29,526 nucleotides of DNA. Source: Eimeria necatrix. Taxonomy: Eukaryota > Apicomplexa > Conoidasida > Eucoccidiorida > Eimeriidae. Both the position numbers and the translations under genes were made by a program. The notes under the pieces were generated by a model. It saw only the letters and a list, made by a program, of their open reading frames with translations. It had not been told where the DNA came from and did not search any database. Positions within the stretch are counted from its first letter, which is position 1. The number at the start of each line of letters is the position of its first letter. Shown here piece after piece: positions 1 to 10,918 of the stretch. The stretch lies in NCBI RefSeq assembly GCF_000499385.1, contig NW_013655239.1:155001-184526 (forward strand), given 5' to 3'.

Positions 1-184
1 AAGCAGCCCATAGACTTCCGGCTGCAACCCTAGCGAGTCGCTGGGCAGCAGGAAGCAGCAGCAACAGCAGCAGCTTTCCATTTGCTTCTTGCGCGTTTGT
101 TAATGGCTAGTTGTTTACTTCCTTTTATTTATTTATTCACAGACACAAAAACAACCAGCAGCAACCAACGCTGCGTGGCAGGCC

Positions 185-1172
185 CAGGCGGGCCAGCTAG
201 CTTGATCTAGCTAGCTAGCTAGCTGACCACGTAGGTAGCTAGTCAGGCAGTTAGCAGGCTAGCTAGCTAGCTAGCCGGGTAGCTATCTGGCTAGCTAGCT
301 AGCTGCCAGCTAGCCAGGCACTGAGGAGGCTGGACGAGCAAGCGAGTGTGGCTAGCTGCCGCACTTGGACGCGAGCTTGCTAAGGGGTCCACTCGCTAGC
401 CACACACCTAGTTAGCTGGGGAGCTCACCCGCTAGCCACACAGCTAGCATAGCTAGGGGGTCCCCTCGCTAGCCACATAGCTAGCTAGCTAGCGCGTCCC
501 CTCGCTAGCTACATAGCTAGCTAGAGGAGGCCGACTCGCTCGCCACACAGCCAGCTAGCCGGAGAGCTCAGCCAATCACCTGCCAGCTAGGTGGCCTCCC
601 TCAGCTGGCTAGCTAGCCCTTTGGCTAGCTAGCCCCTGGCTGGTCAGCCTTTGGCGAGCCAGCCCGTGGCTAGCTAGCCGAAGCTAGCTAGCCACGGGCT
701 GGCTCGACTCCTGCTAGGCGGCCGCCTCTCCATGGGAACCCCGTGGCTGGCCAGCGAGCCCTTGGCTAGCTGGCTGTGGCCAGCTAGCTAGCCCCTGGCC
801 ATCCGGCTATGGCTCGCCAGCTAGCCCTTGGCTAGCTGGCTGTGGCTAGCTAGCTAGCCCTTGATTAGCTACCCCGCCCTAGCGGCTAGCCACCTGGCCG
901 GTTTCCATCTACCTGGCCGTGGCTCTCTATCTGGCCGTGACTAGCTAGCTGGCCCCTCCCCAGCCAGCCCTCCCCAGCAGCCGCCCAGCTAGCTAGCCAG
1001 CTAGCTAGCCTGCCAGTCAGCTAGCTAGCTAGCTAGCCAGCCAGCTAGCTAGCTAGCCAGCCAGCTAGCTGGCTAGCCAGTCAGCTAGCCAGCCAGCTAG
1101 CTAGCCAGCCAGCTAGCTGGCCAGCCAGCTAGCCAGCCAGCCCGCCAGCTAGCCAGCTAGCTAGCTGCGTCG
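185..1172. repeat. GCTA-type low-complexity block (about 1 kb)
   Basis: This is nearly 1 kb built from imperfect GCTA tetranucleotides, so the palindrome GCTAGC recurs dozens of times, interspersed with variants such as CCAGCCAGCTAG and TGGCTGTGGC. Between about 345 and 560 a longer unit recurs (CGCTAGCCACA followed by GCTAG and GGGTCCCCT), which suggests a higher-order tandem repeat. No convincing gene is seen in it. Similar shorter blocks lie at 15029-15220, 19918-20000 and 24246-24292. Confidence 0.9.
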
Positions 1173-1426
1173 GGGTCCGGGGGGGCCGCGGGGCGCAGGC
1201 GAAGGAGCCGCGGGTCGGCCTGGGGGGGCACTTCGACCCAGCGAAAGCGCTGCATGCAAAGCTGCAGCAGTTGGGGGCTGCCGGCGGAGTAAAGGTAAAG
1301 CGAAGGCAGCAAAAACATCAGCGACACGAAGAAGACCTGCAGCCGCCGCTCTGCTGCTGCAGCGGCGCTGAGGCGCCCGTAGCCGCTGCGGAAGAACGAA
1401 CGCCGCACCCACGAACGCCCCAGCAT
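1157..1426 (-). CDS. possible small membrane protein (89 aa), unrecognised
   Basis: The frame starts with an ATG directly after an AGC-triplet run on the minus strand and stops in the edge of the GCTA block. The predicted protein has a basic N-terminus (RSWVRRSFFRSGYGR), one hydrophobic segment at about residues 31-47 (VFFVSLMFLLPSLYLYS) and a Pro/Arg-rich tail. This layout resembles small mitochondrial or ER single-span proteins, but no family is recognised. Its composition is less repetitive than its surroundings, which argues weakly for coding. It could equally be one exon of a larger gene or a chance frame in GC-rich DNA. Confidence 0.3.
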   Translation of the reverse strand: MLGRSWVRRSFFRSGYGRLSAAAAAERRLQVFFVSLMFLLPSLYLYSAGSPQLLQLCMQRFRWVEVPPQADPRLLRLRPAAPPDPDAAS

Positions 1427-1428
1427 CG

Positions 1429-1700
1429 CTGCTGCTGCTGCTGCTTTGCTGCTGCTGCTGCTGGTTCGTTGCTGCTGCTGCTGGTTCGTTGCTGCCGCTG
1501 CTGGTTTGTTGCTGCTCCTGCTGCGTCTGGCGCGGTTGTTGCTGCTGCTGCGTCGGCGGGTGCTGTTATTGTTGTTGTTGCTGCTGCTGCTGCGTCTCGC
1601 GCTGTTGTTGTTGCTGCTGCTGTGTCGGGTGCTGTTGTTGTTGTTGTTGCTGCTGCTGTGTCTGTGGCTGCTGCTGCTGCTGCTGCTGTTCTTTCTGCTG
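1429..1700. repeat. imperfect (CTG/TTG)n triplet tract
   Basis: About 270 bp of CTG triplets with TTG, GTT and CGT interruptions. All three plus-strand frames give Leu, Cys or Ala/Val polymers, which is why long but meaningless open frames occur here. On the minus strand it reads as CAG/CAA, the exon-type orientation, and lies immediately 5' of the possible small minus-strand gene ending at 1157. Confidence 0.85.
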
Positions 1701-1739
1701 CTCTTAGTGCAGCCGTGGTCTGTGGCTTGACATTTGGGG

Positions 1740-1764
1740 TTCTAGGGTTTGGGGTTTAGGGTTT
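1740..1764. repeat. interstitial telomere-like repeat (TTTAGGG type)
   Basis: Several imperfect GGGTTT(A) units in a row (TCTAGGGTTTGGGGTTTAGG). This is the heptamer type found at apicomplexan telomeres, here far from any chromosome end. Confidence 0.85.
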
Positions 1765-3259
1765 GCTGTGCAGCTGCTGTTGTTGCTGCTAAAGATGCGG
1801 GTGCAGCGGGTTGGGGTGCTGCGGCGGGCCGCTGGCCAAGCTGCAGGAGTTCTGCTGCTGTGCGCTGCAGCCGATTTAGTTGCCTGCTGCTGCTGCTGCT
1901 GCTAACATTGCCCTTGATGCTGCTGCTGGAGGCCAAGACACAACAGCATAACGGCTGGCTGCTGCTTCTGCGAGGCCCCCACAGATCCCGCAGCAGCGCC
2001 GCCTCTTGCTGCAGCTGCTACACTTCCGATTCACGAAGATGATACTTTTGCTGCAGTTTCCGCTGCTGCAGCAGCGAATGCTGCCCCTGCTGCCGTTGCT
2101 GCTACTGGCGAAGCAGCAAAATTCAATGGGCCCTGCGACCCGACAAGATATGTATGCAGAGGCTCACTCGGGGTACTCCGGAGCTGCTGCAGCAGCAGCA
2201 GCCAGCAATTCACAAAAAAAGAGGAAAGAATTAACTGTTAATTCCATTTCCGAAATCGCTGCAGCAAGGGTCAGCAGGGGCTGGGACATGCAGTCAGCGC
2301 ACGGGGAGCTGCTGCTGCGGGCAGCGGGGCCCCCTCCATCATAGTGCCCCAGATTTGGGGTTTAGGGGTCAAAATATTGGCGAATTTGACTTTAAAAATA
2401 TGCTTTATTGATTAGAAAGACCATTTATGGTAGCTAGTGCAGCGGGCGCAGAAGCAACAGCAACAGCAGCTGGAGCAGCACTAGCTGATGCCGCTGCTAC
2501 TGCAGGCGGACTGCCGCTGCGGTCACTGCATCGCTCTCTGAGCAGCGACAGCAGCAGCAGCAGCAGCTAGAGCAGGAGCCACTGCAGCAAAACAAGAGCT
2601 TCTCCTTTAGAATTTATTAATATTTAAGTCATATTTGTTTCGCTGCTGAAATCGTCCTTCAGTTTTTGTCCGCCGCTGACCTGCCAGTCCTACTGCAACA
2701 TGAGAGCAGCAAAGCCCAACAGCCAACAGCAGCACCCCTGCTGCCAGCAGGGGTGGAGCACTGAAAGCTCCCGACTGCAGCTGCATCAGCAGCTGTAGCA
2801 GCCGCAAACAGCGGCGCCAGCAGCAGCAGCTGCGGCCACAGTAGCTGCTGCAGCACCACCCCCAGCACCCCTGCACAGGCAGCTGCGGCTCCAGCCGCAG
2901 CAGCTTCGGCTGTTGCAGCTCAAGCAGCAGCGGCGGTGGCGCAGGCTGGGGCAGCAAAACTTTTTGCTTTCCTCGTCCCCCCCGCTACCTCCAGTGGCGG
3001 ACTGGGTCTTTCCGCCTCACCCCTAGCAGCGCTGCAGCAGCAGCAGAACTGCAGCAGCAGGACTGCAGCAGCCGCAGAACTGCAGCAGCAGGACCGCAGA
3101 AGCAGCGCTGCAGCTTCAAGGCCACAGGAAACGCAGAGGCGCTGCAGCCCCCAGCAGCAGCAACGCAGGCGCAGCAGCTGCCCTCGAGTTTCCTCGGCAC
3201 GAGAGCAAGAAGCAGCAGCTGCAGCAGCAGCAGCAGCAAAATACAGTCCTCCTGCGAGG
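1765..3259. other. repeat-rich stretch upstream of the kinase gene
   Basis: Mixed CTG and CAG triplets, a short telomere-like patch at 2354-2368 (TTTGGGGTTTAGGGG) and an AT-richer stretch at about 2365-2430 and 2605-2660. From about 2820 the triplets are in CAG orientation on the plus strand and the reading frame of the downstream kinase is open back to at least 2936, but with no in-frame ATG before 3260. This part may be 5' UTR or an upstream coding exon. No other gene can be supported. Confidence 0.6.
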
Positions 3260-4731
3260 ATGGTCACTGCTGTGATGTCTTCAGGGGCGTCAGCGACAGC
3301 AGGAACGGCGCCGCGAGCAGCAGCAGCAGAAGCAACAGCTGCTGCTGCTGCTGTTGCTGCCAGCCCCCCAACGTTGCTGCTGCGCACGGCTTCGGCCACT
3401 ACTGTACCTCCCCTGGCTTCACTTAGACTTGTACGGAGCCACAGCAGCAGCGACTGCAGCAGCAGCAGCAACGGCAGCAGCACGCGGAACAACATTACCA
3501 GCAGCGACTGTAGTGACGGCAATGAGTCGCCTAGACCTGCTGCAGCTTCTGCTGCTGCTTCTGCTCCAGCAGCATTGGCAGGAACCTCCCCTTTCTTGAG
3601 GAGCTTTACTTTTGACAGCAGCGCTGCCATCGGCAGCAGCAGCAGCAGCAGCTGCAGCAGGCAGCGGGTGGCTTCTTCCTCAGCAGCAGCTGCTGTCCGC
3701 ATCAGCGAGCGGCGGCTGCGGGGCAGCGAGCTACCTTCTGAGAGCAGCAGCACAGCAGCAGGAGCAGCAGCAGCAGCGCAGCTGCAGCAGTTTGCTGCTG
3801 CTTGGTGGGCGCTGCCCTCGGTGGACACCCTCTGCAGCAGCAGCAGCAGCAGCACGGCCATTTGCTCGTCGCTGGACAAAGCAGTTGCTGCTGCTCTCTT
3901 TCCCACGAACCCGCCGCTGCGGCTGCAGCCCCTGCTTTCTGAAGAGCAGCAGCAGCAGCAGCAGCAGCACCTGCTGCTGGAGGCTGCTGTTGCCCGGGAA
4001 ATGCGAGACACGCTGCCCGCTATGTATCGGCAGCGGCAGCAGCAGCTGCATGCTCTCGCGCTGCTGCAGCCTGAGGCTTACCGACAGTGCAAGGGCCTCC
4101 AAGCAGCAGCTCAAATCTATAAAGAAAGCCTGGCTCTGCTGCAGCAACTATTTGAGCCGCAGCAGCAGCAGCAACAGCAAGAGCAGCAGCAGCAGGCCGC
4201 GGCCGCTGCTGCTCCCGCCGCTGCAACATGTGCAGCAGCGGCAACAATGGGAGATGCGGGAGCGGCAGCAGCAGCAACAGGAGCACCAGACACAGGGCGG
4301 CCGCCAGCAGCAGCTGCTGCACCTCAGCAGGAGCAGCAGCAGCAAGAAGCTGGGGCCGCACCAGAAGCAGCAGCAGCAGCAATACCTAGCCGGCAGACTC
4401 TCAGGCGAACTTTGCTGCAGCTGCGGCAGCAGCAGTCCAGCTTGGTGGGAGAACTTATGATGGGTATAAGGGACTACATAGGGCCCCTGGCGGGCAGTTC
4501 TGGCTGTGGGGGCCCCTCGGGGGGCCCCTCGGGGGGCCCCTCGGGGGGCCCCTCGGGGGGCCCCCTGAGGCGCTCGCAGGGGGCCCCTCCAGGGGCCCCC
4601 ACGCAGCCAAGCCGCAAGCAGCAGGCGGCGCTGCTGGCTATTTGCGATAAGTTTTTGGAGTCATTTTTTAGTGGAAGAGTTGCGGCAGAAATATTGAGAG
4701 AAAGATGCATTGGCGCCTTGGAGGGATGTGA

Positions 4732-4769
<38 letters not shown>

Positions 4770-5339
4770 GGTTGCTGCTGCGGTTGCTGCTGCGTCAGTG
4801 GGAGCTGCTACTAGTGTTGTCTGCTGCTTGAAGCTGTTCTTAGTGGTGGACAGACGCCTTGCTTCCATGCCTGTGCTGCTTCTGATGCTTCTGCTGCTGC
4901 TTTTGGTGCTGCTGCTGCTGCTGCTGCTGCTGCAGGGAACCCGTCAGGTGCTGCGCTGCAGCAGTGCGCTGTGGACTCGCTGGTAGTCCGCGCAGCAGCA
5001 AATGCGCAGCGGCTGGCACATAGCAGCCTCGGTGTGGCTCCTGCAATCAGGGTGTTCTTGTCTTCCGTTTGTTGCTGCTGCAACCACAGCAGCAACTGCA
5101 GAAGCAGCACGGACACCAGCAGCAGCAACAGCAGCGGCGCGTGTGGCAGCAGCAGCAACAGACTGTCCTCCCCATTTCCGAGCCCGCAGATGCGCCTTGT
5201 GCAGACGCCAACGCCCGGGGGCAGCAGCAGCAGCAGCAGCAACGACGGCAGCAGCGGCAGCTCCATCCGCAGCAGCAGCGGGCCGTGTAGGTGCACAAAC
5301 GTGACTTGCTGCTGCAGCTGCAGCAGCGGCAGCACCGCA

Positions 5340-5373
<34 letters not shown>

Positions 5374-6020
5374 GCAGGCACGCAGCAGACAACCGAGTGG
5401 TTGTTCGCTGCGCCCCTGCATACGTCTACAGCGGCTGCTTCGAACTTATCAAGAACGCCATAGAGGCTACGGTGCAGCGGCAGCAGAAGCAGCAGCAAAG
5501 TCAGCAGCAACAGCAGGAGCAGCAGGGAGCTGTCGAGGAGGAGCAGCAGCAGGAGTGGGATGCAATGCCCGTGAGACAGTCTCGGTGTATATACAGCCTG
5601 CCCGCGCTTTGTGGTGCTCCTTCCGAAGAGCAGCAGCTTCAGCTGCCGCAGCAGCAGCAGCAGCAGCAGCAGCAGGCCATCAAGTTGCCCCCCGTCGATA
5701 TTCACCTTATACTGGCTGCAGAGTCGGGGGTTGTGGTGAAGGTACGCTCCCAGCTGCAGCAGCAGCAGCGTGATCTTTGGAAAGCTGCTGTCGCAGCAGC
5801 AGCAGCAGCGCGAAGTGTAGGCGGCTACTGCCGCTGCTGCTGCTGCTGCCTGGTCTGAGCTGCTGCTGCTGCGGCCCCACTTCTGCTGCTGCAGGTGTGT
5901 GACAGCGGCAACGGCCTGTGTCTGACGGAGCAGCAACTCGCATGGCGCTTCTTATACTCCACCAGGACCATGCCAGTGGATCGGCAGAACAAGACGCGAG
6001 CTGGCTCCGGTACCTTTACA

Positions 6021-6056
<36 letters not shown>

Positions 6057-7017
6057 TTTCTGTTGCTGCTGCGGGTGTTGCTGTTGCTGCTGCTGTGGCT
6101 GCTGCTGTTGTTGCTGCTGCTTCTGTTGTTGCTGCGGTTGTTGCTTTTGCTGCTGCTGTTCCTGCTGCTGCAGGTGTTGCTGGTGGCGCTAGGTATTGAG
6201 ATGCTGCTGCAGCTGAGTTTGCCGCCGCTGCAGTACATCCCTGTTATTGTTGTTGGTGCTGCTGCTGCTGCTGTTGCTTCTGCAGCTGCGGCTCTGTTCT
6301 CAGGTTGGGGTGTAGGTCTTCCTCTTACGCGTATGTACGCCCGGGCTCTCGGAGGCGATGCTTTTATGGAGTCTAGGATTGGGTAATTTGCTGTTGCTGC
6401 TGCTTCTGCTGCTGCTGCTGCGTTCTCTCCTATAGTTGCAGCTGCTAGGATCTCGTCTGCTGCTGCTGTTGTTGGCTTTGCCAGTGCTTGTATCGCTGCT
6501 GCTGCTGCGGCAGTTGTTGCTGTTGTTGTCCCAGGCCCGGCATTCATTTGTACAGATGAATTTATATCTACATGCATTAGTGCATTGAATATATTTATGT
6601 TTACCCTTGTATACCAACTGGGTGGTCTTTACTTGTTAGGTATAGCATATTCATGTATGGTATCCAAAGTTGGGCTGTTTATGCTGCTGCTGCTGCTGCT
6701 GCTGCAGCAGAGGCACACGGTCGTACTTGTACGTGCCGGATATCAGCCCCACTGCATGCACTGCCTCGCCTCAGACCAATTCTGCTGCTGCTGTGGCGCC
6801 CCTGTGCTGCTGCAACCCCCTGGTCTGCGGCCCCCGAAGGCAGCAGCAGCACGAGAAGCAGCAGCAGCTTCAACAGCAACAGCAGCAGCAAATGCAGCAA
6901 CGGCAACAGCTGCAGCAGCAACACCTGCAGCAGCAACACCTGCAGCAACAGTCGCACAGCCGCTGCTGCAGCAGCAGGAGCAGTAGCGGTAGTAGCCACT
7001 GCAGCCAACAAAGTTAG
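3260..7017 (+). CDS. mitochondrial PDK/BCKDK-family protein kinase (five exons)
   Basis: Proposed exons are 3260-4727, 4948-5741, 5895-6009, 6304-6382 and 6711-7017. All introns are GT-AG and phases match, giving 920 residues. The family phosphorylates the E1 subunit of pyruvate or branched-chain ketoacid dehydrogenase in the mitochondrial matrix. Seen in the sequence: an Arg/Ser-rich, Asp/Glu-poor N-terminus compatible with a mitochondrial presequence; the all-alpha regulatory domain (LRQQQSSLVGELMMGIRDY, then FLESFFSGRVAAEILRERC); NAQRLAHSSLGVAPAIRV, which resembles the BCKDK stretch before the N-box; the N-box FELIKNAIEAT near residue 655; G1 box CDSGNGL near 757; ATP-lid YSTRTMPV; G2 box GWGVGLP near 793; and GTRSYLYV near 821, where the family has GTD-x-Y. 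Long Ala, Gln and Ser runs enlarge it to twice the usual 400 residues. The His of the family RHN motif is replaced (QQQS). Exon 2 carries a Ser/Cys/Gln insert (about 5052-5388) that may hide another intron. PDK and BCKDK cannot be separated here. Confidence 0.85.
4511..4558 (+). repeat. 12-bp minisatellite coding for Gly-Pro-Ser-Gly
   Basis: Four exact copies of GGCCCCTCGGGG inside kinase exon 1, followed by a degenerate fifth. It adds a Gly/Pro/Ser linker between MMGIRDYIGPLAG and FLESFFSG, two helices of the regulatory domain that are close together in family members. Confidence 0.9.
4733..4769 (+). repeat. (CTG)n run in kinase intron 1
   Basis: About twelve uninterrupted CTG triplets start a few bases after the GTGAGT donor at 4728. 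The 220-bp intron continues with more CTG and ends at TCAG (4947). Confidence 0.9.
6010..6303 (+). other. stop-free intron 3 of the kinase gene
   Basis: The intron runs from a GTACCT donor to a TTCTCAG acceptor, is 294 bp long (a multiple of three) and has no stop in the reading frame. If retained, it would add 98 mostly Leu residues inside the ATP-binding G2 region (between RAGS and WGVGLP). Removing it restores the expected order of lid and G2 box, so it is called an intron. Confidence 0.8.
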
Positions 7018-8066
7018 CTGTCTACGTGAAGACCAGCAGCTGCTGCCGGCAACAGCAGCAGCAGCATTAGCAGCTGCAGCACGTCAGTGCAAACAATGCA
7101 AATGGCTGTGAGAGGCAGCGTGAGGCCTCCAGTCTGCTGCAGTTCGCAGTGTCGGACTATTTTTGATTTGAGGCCTCAGCAGCAGCTGAAGCAGCAGCAG
7201 CGGTAGCAGCACCATTACTAGCCGCAATCATAGCAGCAGTAGCAACAGCAGAGAAGGCAGCTTCAATCTTGCCTCTGCTGTCAAAGGGCCACACGAGATG
7301 GTCTTTGTAGTGGCATCGGCGAACCCCATTTCTTGCCGAGTGGTCCTGTTGCTGCTGCTGCAGCAGCACACCGCAGCACTAGCGCTTGCTGCCAGCAGCC
7401 AGAAGCTGCTGTGACGAGAGCGTGCGAGCCACTGCGGCTGCAGCAGCAGCAGCTGCAGCAGCCGCAGCAGCTCGACGGACAGATTTCCCTTTGTGCGACT
7501 GCCTGTAATATGCGAATTTGGTTTGTTTCAGCAGCAGCTGCGGCAGCTGCTGTCGCCATAATATTGCTGCTGCAGCGATTGCTGCTACAGCACTTACTCC
7601 TAGTTTGGTGCTTCGACTGCAACAGCAAGCCAGCAGCAGCAGCAGCACCTGCCGTAGCCCATTGAAGTGCGGCGGCACGCAACAGCAGCAGCTGCTTCCC
7701 GAAAAACATGCAGCGCAGCTAGTGAGAGCAGCAGCAGAAGCAGTAGCAGCAGCGGGGTCGCTGAAGTCTAGGGAGCCTTGAGACTCCGCACGTAGCAGCA
7801 GCTGCAGCTGGCGCACCGACAACGTCTGCCCCTTTTGCTGCTGCTGCGCCACAGCTTCCCCAGTGGCAGCATCTAGAGCAGCAGCACGTGCAAATCAGCT
7901 CGCGTTGTTGCAGCAGCAACAGCTGCTGCTGCTGCTGCAACTTTCCCGCTGCTGCTATGCAAAAAACGATTTAGCCCCAAGAAAAACTCAAATCTTAAAA
8001 TATTGCGTCCATGGGTAGCAGCAGCAGCAGCTGCTGCTGCTGCTGCTCCTGCAGCACGATGAACTG
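7018..8066. other. tail-to-tail spacer between kinase and SAS-6 genes
   Basis: Both flanking genes end towards this kilobase. It holds short CAG and CTG runs in both orientations, no telomere-like unit and no frame with recognisable protein content. It probably contains the two 3' UTRs. A short AT-richer stretch lies at about 7960-8000, just beyond the SAS-6 stop. Confidence 0.55.
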
Positions 8067-8665
8067 CTACACGCGACGTTCCGGGGAAGGCATTGGCCGC
8101 AGCGCAGCGAGAAGCTTGGCCGTGGACTCTGCTGCCGCTGCTGGTATTGCTGCTGCTGCTGCCATCGCAGCTCCTGCAAACTGCTGCTGGCGCATGAACA
8201 GCTGCTGCTGCACTGATGGCAGCACCTGCTGCTGGCGCGGGGATAGAGGTGTTGGAGGGGAAGCATTAGCAAAGGTAGCAGACGCTGCCTCTCCCGCTGC
8301 ATTCTTATCCGCTTGCTGCTGCTGCTGCTGTTGCTGCTGCTGTTGCTGCTGCTGCTGTTGCTGCTGCGGCAGGGCGTAGCGGTCAAGGTACAGCTGCAGC
8401 TGGCGGGACGTCAGTTCCTTGTTGAGGCGCGCATTCACTGCAGCAACAAGAGCAGCAGCTACGACGAGAGAGCAGCTGTGAGAGTACGAGCAGCAACAAG
8501 AGCAGCAGCAGCAGGAAACGCAGCAGCAAGAAGAGCAACAGCTGCAGGAAGGGCAGCAGCGGGAAGGAGAGTAGCAGCAAAAATCTCACTTTCTTTTGAC
8601 GCCTCCAGCTCCGCCTGCAGTTTCTGTACCTGGGCCGCGAGGCTCTGGCACTCCGCATGCAGCGC

Positions 8666-8698
<33 letters not shown>

Positions 8699-9978
8699 CT
8701 TCAGCTTGTGTTGCTGTTGCTCCTCTTGCTGCTGCACCTCCTCTAGCGCCTTCAGCTTTGCCTCCAACTCCTCTTTGGCCTACAGCAGCCGCAGCAACAG
8801 CAACTTCAGTTGCAGCAAGATGTAGGCGCAGCAGCAGCACCACCTATACGACCAAGCACAGCTACAGCAGCAGCGGCGACAGCGACACAGCAGCAGGAAC
8901 TGACTGCAGCTGCTGCTGCAGCTTCTGCAGCACACTGCTTGGCCTTGGCCTTGCTGCTGCGCACGGACTGCTGCAGCTTCGCCACCACTGCATTTCCCTA
9001 CACCAGAAAGACACGCAGCTAAACGCTGCTGCTGCTGCTGCTGCTGCTATTGTTGTTAGTGTTAATACTGTGCGTATTCTTGTTGCTGTCGTTATCTTGG
9101 CTGTTCTGCTGCTCTTTCGCCGCTGCTGCTGCTGGCGAAAGACATAGGAGAGAGACAAGCAGCAGCAAGAAGGAAGCGAAAGCGAACAAGAGCACCGCAA
9201 ACGACTGCAGCAGCGGCCGCAGGGACCGTTGGCAGTTGCTGCTGCAGCACAGCTTCCAATGCATGCAAACACGGAGGCAGCAGCGACAGCAGGAAACACT
9301 GACACACACAGCTGCCAGCCTGGGGGCCCCCATGGGAAACTGGGGGCCCTCGCGAGGAGGGGCCCCCATGGGGCCCCCTCGTCCCCTAGGGGCCCCCAAA
9401 AGCAAACAAAGAAACAAACTCAAGGCAGGAGAGACCTCACTTTCTCGAGCTCGCGAACGAGGTGGTCAACTTCAGCAGAGCGGCTGGCGTGTTCCGTTTT
9501 AAGCTGCTGCAGCTGCTGCTGCAGCTGCTGCTGCTGGCTGCTGCTCGCCTGGAGCTGCTGCTGGGCTTGCTGTGCTGCTGCTGTGACCTCCTCCAGCTGC
9601 TGCTGCAGCCGCCTGTTTTCCTGCTGCAGCCGCTGCGCTTCTTCGATATGGTGTTGATGCTGCTGCTGCAGCTGTATAGTCGTTTGCTGCGCTGTTGCTT
9701 CTGCAGCGGTAGCAGCAGCAGCAGCGGCGCGGGCCTCAACGAGCTGCTGCTCCAGCGCCTGCAGCTGCTGCTGCTGGCCTGCGGCAGTCGCCTCCAACTG
9801 CAGCAAATAGCACAGAAGGAACCAGCAGAGGCTGCCAGGGAACACAACCTTCCTGCAGCAGCGAAAACACCAGCAGCAACGGAAGCAGCAGCAGGACCAG
9901 CAGCAACAGTAACGTACATGAAGCACTTGCTGCTGGGCACTTTGAAGTCGTTCGGTGAGACGCTGACATTGCTCCTCG

Positions 9979-10010
<32 letters not shown>

Positions 10011-10881
10011 TTGTTGCAGCAGCATTTGGCGTTGCTGTTCTTCTGCAGCAGCAGCCGCATCCTGTTGCTGTTGCTGCTGTTGCTGGGCAAGCTGCAGCAA
10101 GGACGCCTCCCTGTGTTCACAGCAGAAACTCGCAGACGGGCCTGCTGCTGCAGCAACACCAGAAGCTGCAGTTTCCGCAGTTCGCTGCAGGAACTTCGTG
10201 TGCACGACGGCAGGCACTTACGCTTCCTGCTGCTGCTGCTGCAGCAGCAGCAGCAGCTGGCGGTTCTCTCGCTGGAGCTCCGCTGCAGTTCCGCGAAACG
10301 AGGCACAGTGATGCTGCAGCAGCATGAGACAGGAACACCAGCGCAACGCACAAGGCACTGCTGCAGCAGTTACTGCTATTTTGAAGCACACGAGCTGCAG
10401 CTACTGCAGCAAGAAGGATACAAGGCAGCAGCAGCAGTAGCAGCAGCAGAGGCTGGGGCAGCGCGCGCTTGGTACCTGGAAGTACTGCAGGTGGGCGGTG
10501 AGGTGTCTGTACACCTCAGCAGTCGTGCCTGCCCGCAAGTCGAAATACAGATGAACAATTTCTCTAAAGGCATTTGTTTCTATAAGCCTTAGCACCGCCG
10601 TGGGGGGCCTTCCTGCTGCTGCTGTTGCTGCTGCTGCTGTTGCTGCCGCCGCTCGCCGTGCGTCGGCGGCTACGGCGGCACCTTCCCCAGGAGGCAGCGC
10701 TGGCGCTGCAGCAGCAGCAACACCAGAGGCGCCGGCAATCCCAGTAACAGCTGCAGCAGCAGCTTGTGCAGCAGCAGCCTCTGGAGACAGAACAAGCACC
10801 GCAACAAGCCTGCAGCAGCAGCAGGCGCAGCGGAGGCTGCTGTGATGCAGTGTCTAAACTAAATCTGCACCGCACACACGT

Positions 10882-10918
<37 letters not shown>

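Noticed and set aside
1271..1759. Long plus-strand open frames rich in Leu, Cys or Ala/Val
   Set aside because: They arise because CTG/TTG triplets have no stops in any frame; there is no non-repetitive protein content.
4511..4558. CRISPR-like or other spaced-repeat array
   Set aside because: It is a directly tandem 12-bp coding minisatellite without spacers; the genome is eukaryotic.
2936..4831. A single 631-codon reading of kinase exon 1 from a GTG to 4831
   Set aside because: The first in-frame ATG is 3260, and after 4727 the frame turns into poly-Leu at a GTGAGT donor; the family motif resumes in another frame at 4948.
5742..5894. Exonic reading of kinase intron 2 (SQLQQQQRDLWKAAV...)
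   Set aside because: It would split the beta strand VVVKV from the G1 box DSGNG; the AAG/GTACGC donor and GCAG/GTG acceptor restore the family spacing.
10130..10221. An extra SAS-6 coiled-coil exon (ELRKLQLLVLLQQQARLR) after a 37-bp intron
   Set aside because: It would need introns of 37 and about 23 bp. A 111-bp intron from 10221 to 10111 joins the same exons in the right phase.
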